64,000 nucleotides of DNA from the NCBI GenBank assembly GCA_910589015.1, contig CAJUSA010000006.1, positions 60,986-124,985 of the forward strand, in the 5' to 3' direction. Shown here piece by piece: positions 1 through 7,086 of the stretch. The position numbers and the translations under genes are program-made. Every line of letters begins with the position of its first letter. Position 1 is the first letter of the stretch. Under the pieces are notes generated by a model. That model did no database searches and was not told where the DNA came from. It worked only from the letters and a program-made list of their open reading frames with translations. The DNA is from an uncultured Christensenellaceae bacterium (GTDB lineage Bacteria; Bacillota; Clostridia; Christensenellales; Borkfalkiaceae).

Positions 1-109
1 ATTCGCCGTGCAAAATCAACAGCAACAGCGGAAAAAAGTTGGCGACGATCGCCTGCGTGATATATCCGATATAGCATGCCAATTTGGTATGCCGAAAACT
101 CTTTAACAT
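1..109 (-). CDS. MFS-type permease, N-terminal fragment cut by the window edge
   Basis: Only the first 36 codons are present; the gene continues beyond the left edge. The ATG follows an AGAGGA ribosome site and lies six bases after the stop of the preceding gene, so it probably ends that operon. The peptide starts MLKSFRHTKLACYIGYITQA and enters a hydrophobic stretch (NFFPLLLLI) typical of a first membrane helix. The ACYIGYITQAIV-like start resembles major facilitator permeases I know from Firmicutes. Family assignment from so short a piece is an inference, and the substrate is unknown. Confidence 0.5.
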   Translation of the reverse strand, partial: MLKSFRHTKLACYIGYITQAIVANFFPLLLLILHGE

Positions 110-115
110 TTTGAT

Positions 116-502
116 CTATCCTCTGCGCGAAAGCAATCCGTCGAGCGTGCCTAAAACAAGCGCGATCCCCGCAAGCACCGTAAACCCGATCGCCCCGCGC
201 ACCCGCCCGAATACGGCGGCGAACCCTTCCAGCGGCAGTCCGACCCAGAACAGCAACACGCACGCCGCGCACAATCCGAAAAGCGGCAGCCAGATCGCAA
301 GCGCCCTCTTTTTGAACGAAGATTTCTTTACGGCGAGCAAGGTCGCCATGTCGACCACATAAAGAATCGCCCCGAGCGCAAAGGCAACCGTCCTGCGGTT
401 TTGCATGCGTTCCCGTTCGGCTTTTTCGGCGCGCAGCCTTGCCGCCTCTTCCTGATGTAGAAGCTCTTTTTCGGTTTGAATGTGTTTTTTCTTCTTGCTC
501 AT
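116..502 (-). CDS. Small membrane protein, paralogous to the C-terminal half of its upstream neighbour
   Basis: This 128-residue protein has a charged, probably helical N-terminus (about residues 5-36, rich in E, K, R and A) and then three hydrophobic segments. Residues 65-128 closely resemble the last 70 residues of the 254-residue protein upstream: both carry KRALAIWLP/RRALCAYLP, a VGLPL motif, an FxRVRGAxG motif and a DGLxSR ending. The start overlaps the upstream stop as ATGA, so the two are translationally coupled. It lacks the DUF3592 domain of the longer copy. Function is unknown; a partial duplication of the neighbour is the simplest reading. Confidence 0.75.
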   Translation of the reverse strand: MSKKKKHIQTEKELLHQEEAARLRAEKAERERMQNRRTVAFALGAILYVVDMATLLAVKKSSFKKRALAIWLPLFGLCAACVLLFWVGLPLEGFAAVFGRVRGAIGFTVLAGIALVLGTLDGLLSRRG

Positions 503-1263
503 AGCATGATCTTCTTTAATTTACGGGAAATCAGTCCGTCGGCAACGGCAAGCAACAGGGCAAGCCCCGAGACGACAATATACCCCGCCGCGCCGCGCAC
601 GCGGCTGAACAGCGCGCCGCCGAGCGGCAGTCCGACAAGGAAAAGCAGAGTAAACGCCGCACCCATGACCGCAATCGGCAGATAGGCGCAGAGCGCGCGT
701 CGCGCAAACGTCTTCGGCCCGCGCAGGAATCGCGCGATCGCAAGAAAGAGAACGGAAGAAAATGCAAACAACACGGCGCCGACGACGGAAAACTCGTCCG
801 CCGACCAAACCGTTGCGGCACGCGCGGGGTTCTGCGGATCGACGTATACGGGCATTTGCTTGCCGTACGCCTCTTCCAACACGCCGCGAAACGGTCTTGT
901 GTCGCGCAGAAGATAGTCGTAACCGTCGTAAGAATATGAAAGAACGAGCACGAAATACGCCTTGCCGAACCCGCCGCGCGTATCGTGATCGATCACCGTT
1001 GCTTGCGTGCGTTCGTAATGCAGTTCGTAATCGCGCATGCGCGCAACGTTCAGCCCGAAAAACACGACCGAGAGGACGAACAGCGCCAACGCCGCCGTGT
1101 AAAACACGATCGCGGCAACGGTTTTCGAACGCATTTCCTGTCTTTTTTCCTCGGCTGCGCGCGCATGTTCGCATGCGATTTCGTCGGCGCGGCGGCGTTC
1201 TTCTTCCGCCGCGTTCTGTAAACCCTGCTCGGTGGGTTTGATTTTTTGACGGTACTTGCCCAT
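499..1263 (-). CDS. DUF3592-type membrane protein
   Basis: The 254 residues comprise a charged coiled-coil-like start (about 15-43), a membrane helix (48-72), an extracytoplasmic domain (about 82-150) and three further hydrophobic segments (158-178, 192-212, 225-244). The domain has the DUF3592 layout: TQATVIDHDTRGG, then a strand-rich part, then the closing motif PVYVDPQNPARA, like the YDPxNPxxA ending usual in that family. Function of DUF3592 proteins is not established. It starts two bases after the yfbR stop, so these genes form one minus-strand unit. A second DUF3592-like protein is at 39599-40585. Confidence 0.75.
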   Translation of the reverse strand: MGKYRQKIKPTEQGLQNAAEEERRRADEIACEHARAAEEKRQEMRSKTVAAIVFYTAALALFVLSVVFFGLNVARMRDYELHYERTQATVIDHDTRGGFGKAYFVLVLSYSYDGYDYLLRDTRPFRGVLEEAYGKQMPVYVDPQNPARAATVWSADEFSVVGAVLFAFSSVLFLAIARFLRGPKTFARRALCAYLPIAVMGAAFTLLFLVGLPLGGALFSRVRGAAGYIVVSGLALLLAVADGLISRKLKKIML

Positions 1264-1265
1264 AC

Positions 1266-1847
1266 TTACAAGCCTTCGAGCTCGTCGAGCGTAAGCTGAA
1301 ACGCGGGCACGAAATGCTCGAAGAAGTAATCGACCGAGCGCATGTGCAACTCGCGCAGTGCATTGCAGATCGTCTTTTCCGCCTGTACAAATTCGTTGTT
1401 GCCCGAACGCAGTTCTTCAAGACATTTCAGATAAGCCGACAGCTTGTCGGCGGCTTTCATGAATTTGTATTCCGCACAGGATTTATCCGCCTGCAAAAAG
1501 GGATAGAGTTCGCGCTTCATGCAGTCGGGCAGCCCTTCCGCCATTTTTTCGACGGCAAGCTCTTCCAACTTCGCGTATTCACCGTGAATGCCGTTGTTGA
1601 AATATTTTACGGGCGTGGGCAAATCGCCCGTCATCACTTCCGAAACTTCGTGATAAAGCGCATAAAATACGGCTTTCTGCGCGTCGATCTTGCCGCCGAA
1701 CACGCCGTTTTCGATGGCGACGAGCGCATGCGTCAGCACCGCAACCGAATGGGAATGTTCCATGATATTCTCATCGCGCGTCGAACGCATCAATTGCCAG
1801 CGCTTGATAAACTTCATTCTGTCTAAATAAGCGTAAAATTTTTCCAT
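1266..1847 (-). CDS. yfbR: 5'-deoxynucleotidase, YfbR-like HD-domain protein
   Basis: The protein (193 residues) matches YfbR, which hydrolyses deoxyribonucleoside 5'-monophosphates in nucleotide turnover, over its full length. Visible family motifs are KRWQLMR (Arg16-Trp17, the substrate-selecting pair), ENIMEHSHSVA (His33 region), GDLPTPVKYFN and AADKLSAYLKCLEEL with the late metal Asp134. The central HD pair of E. coli YfbR is His66-Glu67 here (YHEVSEV), a conservative Asp-to-Glu change at a metal ligand. The start has GAGGTAATCAT upstream. It is the first gene of the minus-strand unit leading into the DUF3592 protein. Confidence 0.9.
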   Translation of the reverse strand: MEKFYAYLDRMKFIKRWQLMRSTRDENIMEHSHSVAVLTHALVAIENGVFGGKIDAQKAVFYALYHEVSEVMTGDLPTPVKYFNNGIHGEYAKLEELAVEKMAEGLPDCMKRELYPFLQADKSCAEYKFMKAADKLSAYLKCLEELRSGNNEFVQAEKTICNALRELHMRSVDYFFEHFVPAFQLTLDELEGL

Positions 1848-1879
1848 ATGATTACCTCGCGTTACGGATTTTCCGATCA

Positions 1880-2080
1880 GATGTTTCGGCTTCGCTCAAC
1901 ATGACAAATAAACCATACGTTCAACATGACAAACACGCTTTGCGCTCAACATGACAAACACGCTTTGCGCTCAATATGACATTTCCCTTCGTCATTCTGA
2001 GCGGAACGAAGTGAAGCCGAAGAATCCCCTGCACTCTAAACGACTGTCCGCTAAGATGTTTCGGCTTCGCTCAACATGAC
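1880..2080. repeat. Intergenic dispersed repeat cluster
   Basis: An identical 26-bp word, beginning GATGTTTCGGCTTCGCTCAA, occurs at 1880-1905 and 2055-2080. Between them TCAACATGACAAACACGCTT recurs at 25-bp spacing (1921, 1946, and diverged at 1971), and a partly inverted relative (GTCATTCTGAGCG followed by AAGCCGAAGAATCCC) lies near 1998-2030. The same GTCATTCTGAGCG / CGACTGCGCTCGGAATGAC words reappear near 36560, 45780, 45980 and 58560-58735. This is a non-coding repeat family; I see no gene in it. Confidence 0.75.
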
Positions 2081-2122
2081 CCTATTTAGCAACATTATAC
2101 TACAAATCATGAGAAAAAACAA

Positions 2123-2151
2123 TTTACTTTTACGCCGTTCTGTGCTATAAT
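2123..2151 (+). promoter_or_regulatory. Sigma-A promoter of the thiT transcript
   Basis: TTTACT (2123-2128), a 17-bp spacer and TATAAT (2146-2151) place a start site near 2158, just before the riboswitch aptamer. Confidence 0.75.
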
Positions 2152-2163
2152 ACAAATAATTTC

Positions 2164-2246
2164 ATATCCGTCGTGGGTGCCGTAAAAGGCTGAGATGATA
2201 CCATTTGAATCGGACAAGGTAATACTTGAACGAAAGTACAGGATTT
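2164..2246 (+). ncRNA. TPP riboswitch (THI element)
   Basis: The segment holds the conserved thiamin pyrophosphate aptamer pieces in order: GTGGGTGCC, GGCTGAGATGATACC, TTGAATCGGA, AAGGTAATACTT and a closing strand ACAGGAT that can pair with ATCCGT at the 5' end (P1, with one bulge). The 3' junction (GAACGAAAGTACAGG) is longer than the usual GCGTAGGGA consensus, so it is a divergent member. It precedes an intrinsic terminator and a thiamine transporter gene, the expected regulatory target. Confidence 0.87.
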
Positions 2247-2259
2247 TCGAGGAAGAATT

Positions 2260-2287
2260 CCGCCCGCTTTTTTGCGGGCGGTTTTTT
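2260..2287 (+). terminator. Intrinsic terminator of the TPP riboswitch
   Basis: An 8-bp GC stem (CCGCCCGC / GCGGGCGG) with a six-T loop is followed by six T. It lies between aptamer and thiT, so ligand binding would be expected to stop transcription here. Confidence 0.9.
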
Positions 2288-2336
2288 ACGCAATTCGGGG
2301 ACGGGTTGAAAAATAATTTTCTTTTAGAGGTGTGTT

Positions 2337-3548
2337 ATGTTTCTCTCTTCCCTGTTGGTCGCTTACAACGACTATTACAAAGACGAAAACGGCGTAAAGC
2401 ATTACGACTATCCCGACATCTGGACGTCGTTTGCCAAATCGGCGCTTACGCAGGTTTTTCTGTGGTTCGCCGTCGCGCTGCTCGTCGTGTTGATCGCAAT
2501 CGGTCTTTTCGTGCGGTTCAAAAAGAGCGAGCGTCTTAAACAGTATCTGACCGTTGCGATCACCCTTTTCGTCGGATTTTGCGTCACCGTCATCGTCGCC
2601 ATGCTCGCGCTTGAATTTTTCGAAATGGCGGAGGACGGCGCCGTGTTCGACATCGTGCTCTATCCCGCCCTCGTGCTCGCCGCCGTCACGCTGTTGGGAA
2701 TCGGTGCGATCTACACGGGATCGCTTTGCTCGAGAAAGACCTTCCGCACGGTGGCGATTACTGCGGCGTCGCTCATCGGCGCGGCGTTTGTCGCCTTCCT
2801 CGTCTGCCTGATCGTCTATTTCACTTCGGGCAACGCCGAAAACAACAACGACGCCGAGATCACCAAGACCGAAAACATTGCGCTCTGTTTGTCGCTCGTC
2901 GGCATTGCGCTTGTCATTGCTCTCATCGCAATTTTCTGCGGCAGGGGCGAGAAGAAGGAATTCGATACCAAATCCATTTCCTACGCCGCCGTGTGCATTG
3001 CGATGAGCTTCGCCCTCTCGTATATCAAGCTGTGGCCCATGCCGCAGGGCGGTTCGGTCACGCTTGCGTCTCTTCTTCCGCTCATGCTCTATTCTTACAT
3101 GTTCGGCGTGCGCAAGGGCGTTTATGCGGGACTTGTGTACGGCGTATTGCAGGCGGTGCAGGATCCGTGGCTCATTCACCCCGCGCAATTCCTTTTGGAT
3201 TACCCCGTCGCCTTTGCCGCGATCGGCGTAACGGGCATGTTCGCAAGAGTGAAGAAACTCGAAAAAGTACCGCAAGTGCAGTTTGCGCTCGGCGCCATCG
3301 TAGCGAGCGTGTTGCGTTTTGCATCGCATGTGCTCTCGGGCGTATTCGCTTTTTCCGAATACAGCACACTCGATAACGTGTGGATCTATTCGATGGGCTA
3401 TAACGCTTTTGTGTTCGTCGATATCGCCATCGTCATCGCCGTCGGCGTGATCGTTTTCTGCTCGCCCTCGATCGTAAAACAGGCGCGCAAGTTCCACCCC
3501 GCCGATAAAGCGACGGAAACGACGGAAGAAAACACATCAGAAAGCTGA
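2337..3548 (+). CDS. thiT: ECF transporter thiamine-binding S component ThiT with a long N-terminal membrane extension
   Basis: Residues from about 215 to 385 match ThiT/YuaJ, the membrane subunit that captures thiamine and works with the ECF energising module (EcfA, EcfA', EcfT, not seen in this window). Family-like pieces are MPQGGSVTLASLLPL, a GVRKGVYAGLVYGVLQ helix, DPWLIHPAQFLLDYPVAF and the late GYNAFVFVD. Usual ThiT is about 180-200 residues; this protein has 403 because about 200 residues with some five hydrophobic helices precede it. The start is supported by AGAGGTGTGTT upstream. The TPP riboswitch in the leader supports thiamine as substrate. The role of the extension is unknown. 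Confidence 0.88.
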   Translation: MFLSSLLVAYNDYYKDENGVKHYDYPDIWTSFAKSALTQVFLWFAVALLVVLIAIGLFVRFKKSERLKQYLTVAITLFVGFCVTVIVAMLALEFFEMAEDGAVFDIVLYPALVLAAVTLLGIGAIYTGSLCSRKTFRTVAITAASLIGAAFVAFLVCLIVYFTSGNAENNNDAEITKTENIALCLSLVGIALVIALIAIFCGRGEKKEFDTKSISYAAVCIAMSFALSYIKLWPMPQGGSVTLASLLPLMLYSYMFGVRKGVYAGLVYGVLQAVQDPWLIHPAQFLLDYPVAFAAIGVTGMFARVKKLEKVPQVQFALGAIVASVLRFASHVLSGVFAFSEYSTLDNVWIYSMGYNAFVFVDIAIVIAVGVIVFCSPSIVKQARKFHPADKATETTEENTSES

Positions 3549-3577
3549 GAGTCGCAGTCCGACTCAGCAAAATAAAA

Positions 3578-3605
3578 AACCGCCCCGGCAGGGGCGGTTT
3601 TCTCT
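3578..3605. terminator. Bidirectional intrinsic terminator
   Basis: ACCGCCCC-GGCA-GGGGCGGT hairpin with A-rich sequence on one side and T-rich on the other. It ends thiT on the plus strand and the lipoprotein gene on the minus strand. Confidence 0.88.
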
Positions 3606-3608
3606 ATT

Positions 3609-5729
3609 TTACACCGTTTTTTCCAAAGTTATGTTGATAGAAGCACCGGTGCCCCCGCCGTTCATAAACACCAATCGATCGCCCGCCTGTAAATCGAGTT
3701 TGATGACCCAGATCGTTCGGTTTTCAACGCTCGCTTCATACGGCGCGCCGTTCAATACCTGCGCCTGCGGATATCGGAAAGACGATTCTGCCGTCGTAAA
3801 ATTCGTATTGCCGTTCGCGGCAAAGTTATCGCCCCAATTCGGCGCAATGTTCTTCCCGAAACAGAACATACTGCGCATTGCCGACGAACCCAAATTGATC
3901 TTCAACGTATAATTGCCCGCCTCGATTTCACCGACCTCGCATTCATAAACGCCTCTTCCGCCGATTGAAATGTTATTTAAGGGCGAATCGGGCGTAACGG
4001 TCGGCAGAGAAATCTTTTCGCCGACGGTTACCGTATACGTTTTTACGGCAGAGACGACAAACCACCATTTGACCGTAACGTTTTGCGTCGCCTCGAAATT
4101 GCTGCCGACGGCAGCCGTTCCGTCGCCGTTGTCGATAAACGCATCGTAGGAAGGTTCGCCGTCCACGTCGGCATAAACGCTTATGCCTGCGGGAACGGTG
4201 AGCGAATAGGTCTTTGTTTCATTGGGAATAAACGCATAACGCACGGCGTCGGTATTTTTGAAAAGCAGTTGGTTATCCCCTTCCGCAAGCACCTTTTCGG
4301 GTTCGGCGGGCATGGTTGTTTTGATGACGACGTGATTGCTGTTGCCGTTCATTTTCCCGATTTGGATCAAGACGATTTTGCCGACGTCCTCGGCGCTTGC
4401 GATATAATCAAGCGAATTGAGTTTTGACGTATTCGTTTCCCCTTCCCGATCGAGAATCAACTTATCCGCAAAGCCCGTTTGTACGGCGTTGGAGTTGAAG
4501 GCAGACGTTTCGCCAACCTTTACTGATATCAACCCTAACGCATCGCTTGTAAAATAAGACAATTCTAATTTATAACTGCCTACCGCGTCGATCATAACCT
4601 GCACATAGAAATAGCGCTGCACTTTTGGTCCAATTTGAAGGAAAGAATCGTTTCTTTCGATTGTTTTTGCGTCTGCCTGAGCCTGACTCAAAATATCGGC
4701 TACCTCGTCAACCAAATACGATTCGCCCACCGCAGCCGTGCATGCCGTGCAGGCGTTCGCAACGAGCTTTTTGCCGTTTTCGCCGTCGGTAACCGTGATT
4801 GCAGGCGTATGCGCCGCAAGGGGCAGCGTCGCGGGCGCGGTGATCTCTTCGGTGCACGCCTCGTTCGCAAACTTCTGCGTGCAGATGCCGCATTCCCAGT
4901 ATGCCGCCGTACCCTCTTTCGTGCAGGTGGAAGGCACCGCCGCTTTGGCGACGGGCGTATGCGCCGCAAGCGGCAAGCGAACAACCGCGCCGATTTCCTG
5001 CGTGCCCTGCGCGTCGCCAAATTTCTGATTGCAGACTTCGCACGTCCAATATGCCGCCGTGCCTGCCGTCGTGCAGGTGGAAGGTGTTTCCTGCGTCGGC
5101 GTAAGCGCACCGTGCCCGGCCGCAATCGCGGCGGGTTCGCCGATTTCCGTCTTGCCCTCTGCGTCGGCGAACTTCTGCCCGCACGAACAAGTCCAGTAAG
5201 CTTGCGTTCCGTCGACCGTGCAAGACGCGGGAACTTCATTCGTTTTTGTCAGATCGCGATGTCCGCGCGCCGCGGTATCGATGGTGAACGAAAACGTTTC
5301 TTCGTCGATGACGATTGTATATGTCGTCTTGCCCGCCGCCGTGCAGGTTGCCGTCGTGGAAACCGCATAGCCCGCGGCGGTGAGCTCGGGCAGTTCGACC
5401 CGTTCTTCCCCGTCGCACCCCGTGCGCGTACACGTTTTGACCGCCGCGCCCTTCGCTTCCGCCGTAGGAACGGTATAAGCCCATTCCGCCGTCATGGCAT
5501 GATCGAGCGCGTCGATCTTCTTCGTTTCGACGTGCGCCTCATCGAGCGCGCAGACGCGCGTTTCGACGCCCTCGGTCGTACAGGTTGCCGGCGTCGTCAC
5601 CGTCCAGTCGCCCCACTCGTGTTCGTGCGTTGCGGCGGGTTCTTCGCCGCAAGCGGCAAACAGCCCCGCCGCCGTGCAAACAGCCGCCGCCGAACAGAGA
5701 ACCGCCAGAAATTTGTTCGATTTTTTCAT
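3609..5729 (-). CDS. Repeat-containing surface lipoprotein
   Basis: The 706-residue product begins with a lipoprotein signal (MKKSNKFLAVLCSAAA, lipobox LFAAC, Cys26), so it should be anchored outside the membrane. Residues about 30-330 contain five or six copies of a Cys-rich unit with the pattern ATCTxxG-(T)AYWTC-xxC-xQKFxDxxG-xxEI, each ending near an AAHTP-like linker. The remaining 350 residues are rich in beta-type sequence (for example EGDNQLLFKNTDAVRY and AGNYTLKINLG), suggesting Ig-like or carbohydrate-binding modules. I do not know a function; such repeats are common in clostridial cell-surface proteins. GGAGGGAAGGAT precedes the start. Its promoter carries a poly-G spacer (5810-5839), suggesting phase-variable expression. 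Confidence 0.82.
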   Translation of the reverse strand: MKKSNKFLAVLCSAAAVCTAAGLFAACGEEPAATHEHEWGDWTVTTPATCTTEGVETRVCALDEAHVETKKIDALDHAMTAEWAYTVPTAEAKGAAVKTCTRTGCDGEERVELPELTAAGYAVSTTATCTAAGKTTYTIVIDEETFSFTIDTAARGHRDLTKTNEVPASCTVDGTQAYWTCSCGQKFADAEGKTEIGEPAAIAAGHGALTPTQETPSTCTTAGTAAYWTCEVCNQKFGDAQGTQEIGAVVRLPLAAHTPVAKAAVPSTCTKEGTAAYWECGICTQKFANEACTEEITAPATLPLAAHTPAITVTDGENGKKLVANACTACTAAVGESYLVDEVADILSQAQADAKTIERNDSFLQIGPKVQRYFYVQVMIDAVGSYKLELSYFTSDALGLISVKVGETSAFNSNAVQTGFADKLILDREGETNTSKLNSLDYIASAEDVGKIVLIQIGKMNGNSNHVVIKTTMPAEPEKVLAEGDNQLLFKNTDAVRYAFIPNETKTYSLTVPAGISVYADVDGEPSYDAFIDNGDGTAAVGSNFEATQNVTVKWWFVVSAVKTYTVTVGEKISLPTVTPDSPLNNISIGGRGVYECEVGEIEAGNYTLKINLGSSAMRSMFCFGKNIAPNWGDNFAANGNTNFTTAESSFRYPQAQVLNGAPYEASVENRTIWVIKLDLQAGDRLVFMNGGGTGASINITLEKTV

Positions 5730-5809
5730 ATCCTTCCCTCCGCTTTTTATTTATTCAGTCACGCATAAAACAAACAAAATGTTAAACGAATAAATTAAAT
5801 AATACCCCC

Positions 5810-5839
5810 AGTATACCCCCCCCCTATCCATTTTGTCAA
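5810..5839 (-). promoter_or_regulatory. Promoter of the surface lipoprotein with nine-G spacer tract
   Basis: On the minus strand TTGACA (5839-5834) and TATACT (5815-5810) are separated by 18 bp, nine of which are an uninterrupted G run (5824-5816). The spacer is one base longer than the optimum, so loss of one G would give 17 bp. Confidence 0.75.
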
Positions 5840-5913
5840 GTTATAAATCAAAATTAAAATAACAAAATTACTTATATATTCCATAAGCCATACTTATAGC
5901 TCAAAAAGCAAAA

Positions 5914-5939
5914 TAAAAAAACGTCCCAAAGGGGACGCT
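5914..5939 (-). terminator. Intrinsic terminator after the LacI-family gene
   Basis: Minus-strand hairpin GCGTCCC-CTTT-GGGACGT followed by TTTTTTATTTT, about 45 bases past the stop of the regulator at 5984-7060. Confidence 0.85.
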
Positions 5940-5983
5940 TCAAAATGCAACTTGTTAAGATCTTTATTTTATTTTCGGTAAAA

Positions 5984-7060
5984 TCAATTAACCGTTACCG
6001 CATCGGCGCAAAAGCGTTCCCGTTCCTTATTCTCGGGAAGTTTATCCGTCGAACGGCGAATAATGAGCTTCATGGGAATGATATACTTACCGCTCGTATC
6101 GTTCATGATATTGTCGTACAGAACCTGAAAGATCTTCTGCCCGAATTCATATCCGTTCTGATCGATCGTGGTGAGCGGAGGGTAACACGTTTCACTCTTG
6201 GCGATATTATCGACGCCGATCACGGAATAATCGCAGGGTACGCTCTTGCCCGCTTCCGTAACGGCTTTCATCGCACCGATCGCCATTATGTCGTTGGTGG
6301 CGATGACGGCGGTCACGTCGGGGTAGCGTTCCATCATTTGATTCATGAGTTCCCTGCCAAGCCCTTCCGACGTACTGTAAGGCCAGGTGCCGAACACGAT
6401 GCTCATGTTGGGGCTAGAAAACTGCTTTGTCATGGCAACGCGGTAAGCGGCAAGGCGCACGTCATAGTAGCACGACTCATCGAACGCGCTGAGATAGCCG
6501 ATATTCGTGTGCCCCAACTCGCGCAGATAACTCACCGCCTGCATGAATCCGTCGTGACGGTCGGACGTGATATACGAGATATCGGGCAGATAGGTATTGC
6601 GCGAAAAGTCGGTGAGCACCTTGATGCCTGCATCGCGCAGACGGCACAGCAGATCGTCCGACATGAAGTCGGGCAGCGTTGCAACGTAAATGCCGTCTAC
6701 CCGCCGCGCAATGACGTTTTCGATATATCGGTCGACGTCGCCCGAGGCGTCGAAAATGTACACGACGTAATCGTGTTTGAGCGCCTCTTTCTGCAAACCT
6801 TTGATAACTTCGAGCTGATAGGTGTTGGTGATGTCCGCCGTCATGTAGGCGATCGTGCGCGTCTTGCTACCCGCAAGCGACTGCGCAATGCGGTCGGGCA
6901 TGTAGTTGAGGCGGCGCGCGGCTTCCATCACGCGCTGTTCCACTTCCGGCGAAAGCCGTTTCGTGCCGTTGAGCACATACGATACGGTCGCAGACGATAC
7001 GCCCGCCTCTGCCGCCACGTCCTCGCGCCGCACGCGCTTGGATTTATTCATTCTCGGCAT
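5984..7060 (-). CDS. LacI-family transcriptional regulator
   Basis: The 358-residue protein starts with a LacI helix-turn-helix (about residues 12-35, REDVAAEAGVSSATVSYVLN) and hinge helix (LNYMPDRIAQSLA), followed by a periplasmic-binding-protein-like effector domain with the family pieces RRVDGIYVATLPD, AVIATNDIMAIGAMKAV, SVIGVDN and CYPPLTTIDQNGYEFG. It lies 26 bases downstream of the GH78-like gene and is probably co-transcribed with it. A palindromic site at 8818-8833 overlapping the presumed start of that transcript is a candidate autoregulatory operator. The effector is probably a sugar released by the neighbouring hydrolase (inference). Confidence 0.92.
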   Translation of the reverse strand: MPRMNKSKRVRREDVAAEAGVSSATVSYVLNGTKRLSPEVEQRVMEAARRLNYMPDRIAQSLAGSKTRTIAYMTADITNTYQLEVIKGLQKEALKHDYVVYIFDASGDVDRYIENVIARRVDGIYVATLPDFMSDDLLCRLRDAGIKVLTDFSRNTYLPDISYITSDRHDGFMQAVSYLRELGHTNIGYLSAFDESCYYDVRLAAYRVAMTKQFSSPNMSIVFGTWPYSTSEGLGRELMNQMMERYPDVTAVIATNDIMAIGAMKAVTEAGKSVPCDYSVIGVDNIAKSETCYPPLTTIDQNGYEFGQKIFQVLYDNIMNDTSGKYIIPMKLIIRRSTDKLPENKERERFCADAVTVN

Positions 7061-7086
7061 GTTTCCTCTTGTACTTCCGTTGAGAT

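Noticed and set aside
2286..3497. 403-codon frame opposite thiT
   Set aside because: Charged low-complexity shadow of a membrane-protein gene; the plus strand has the riboswitch, ribosome site and ThiT motifs.
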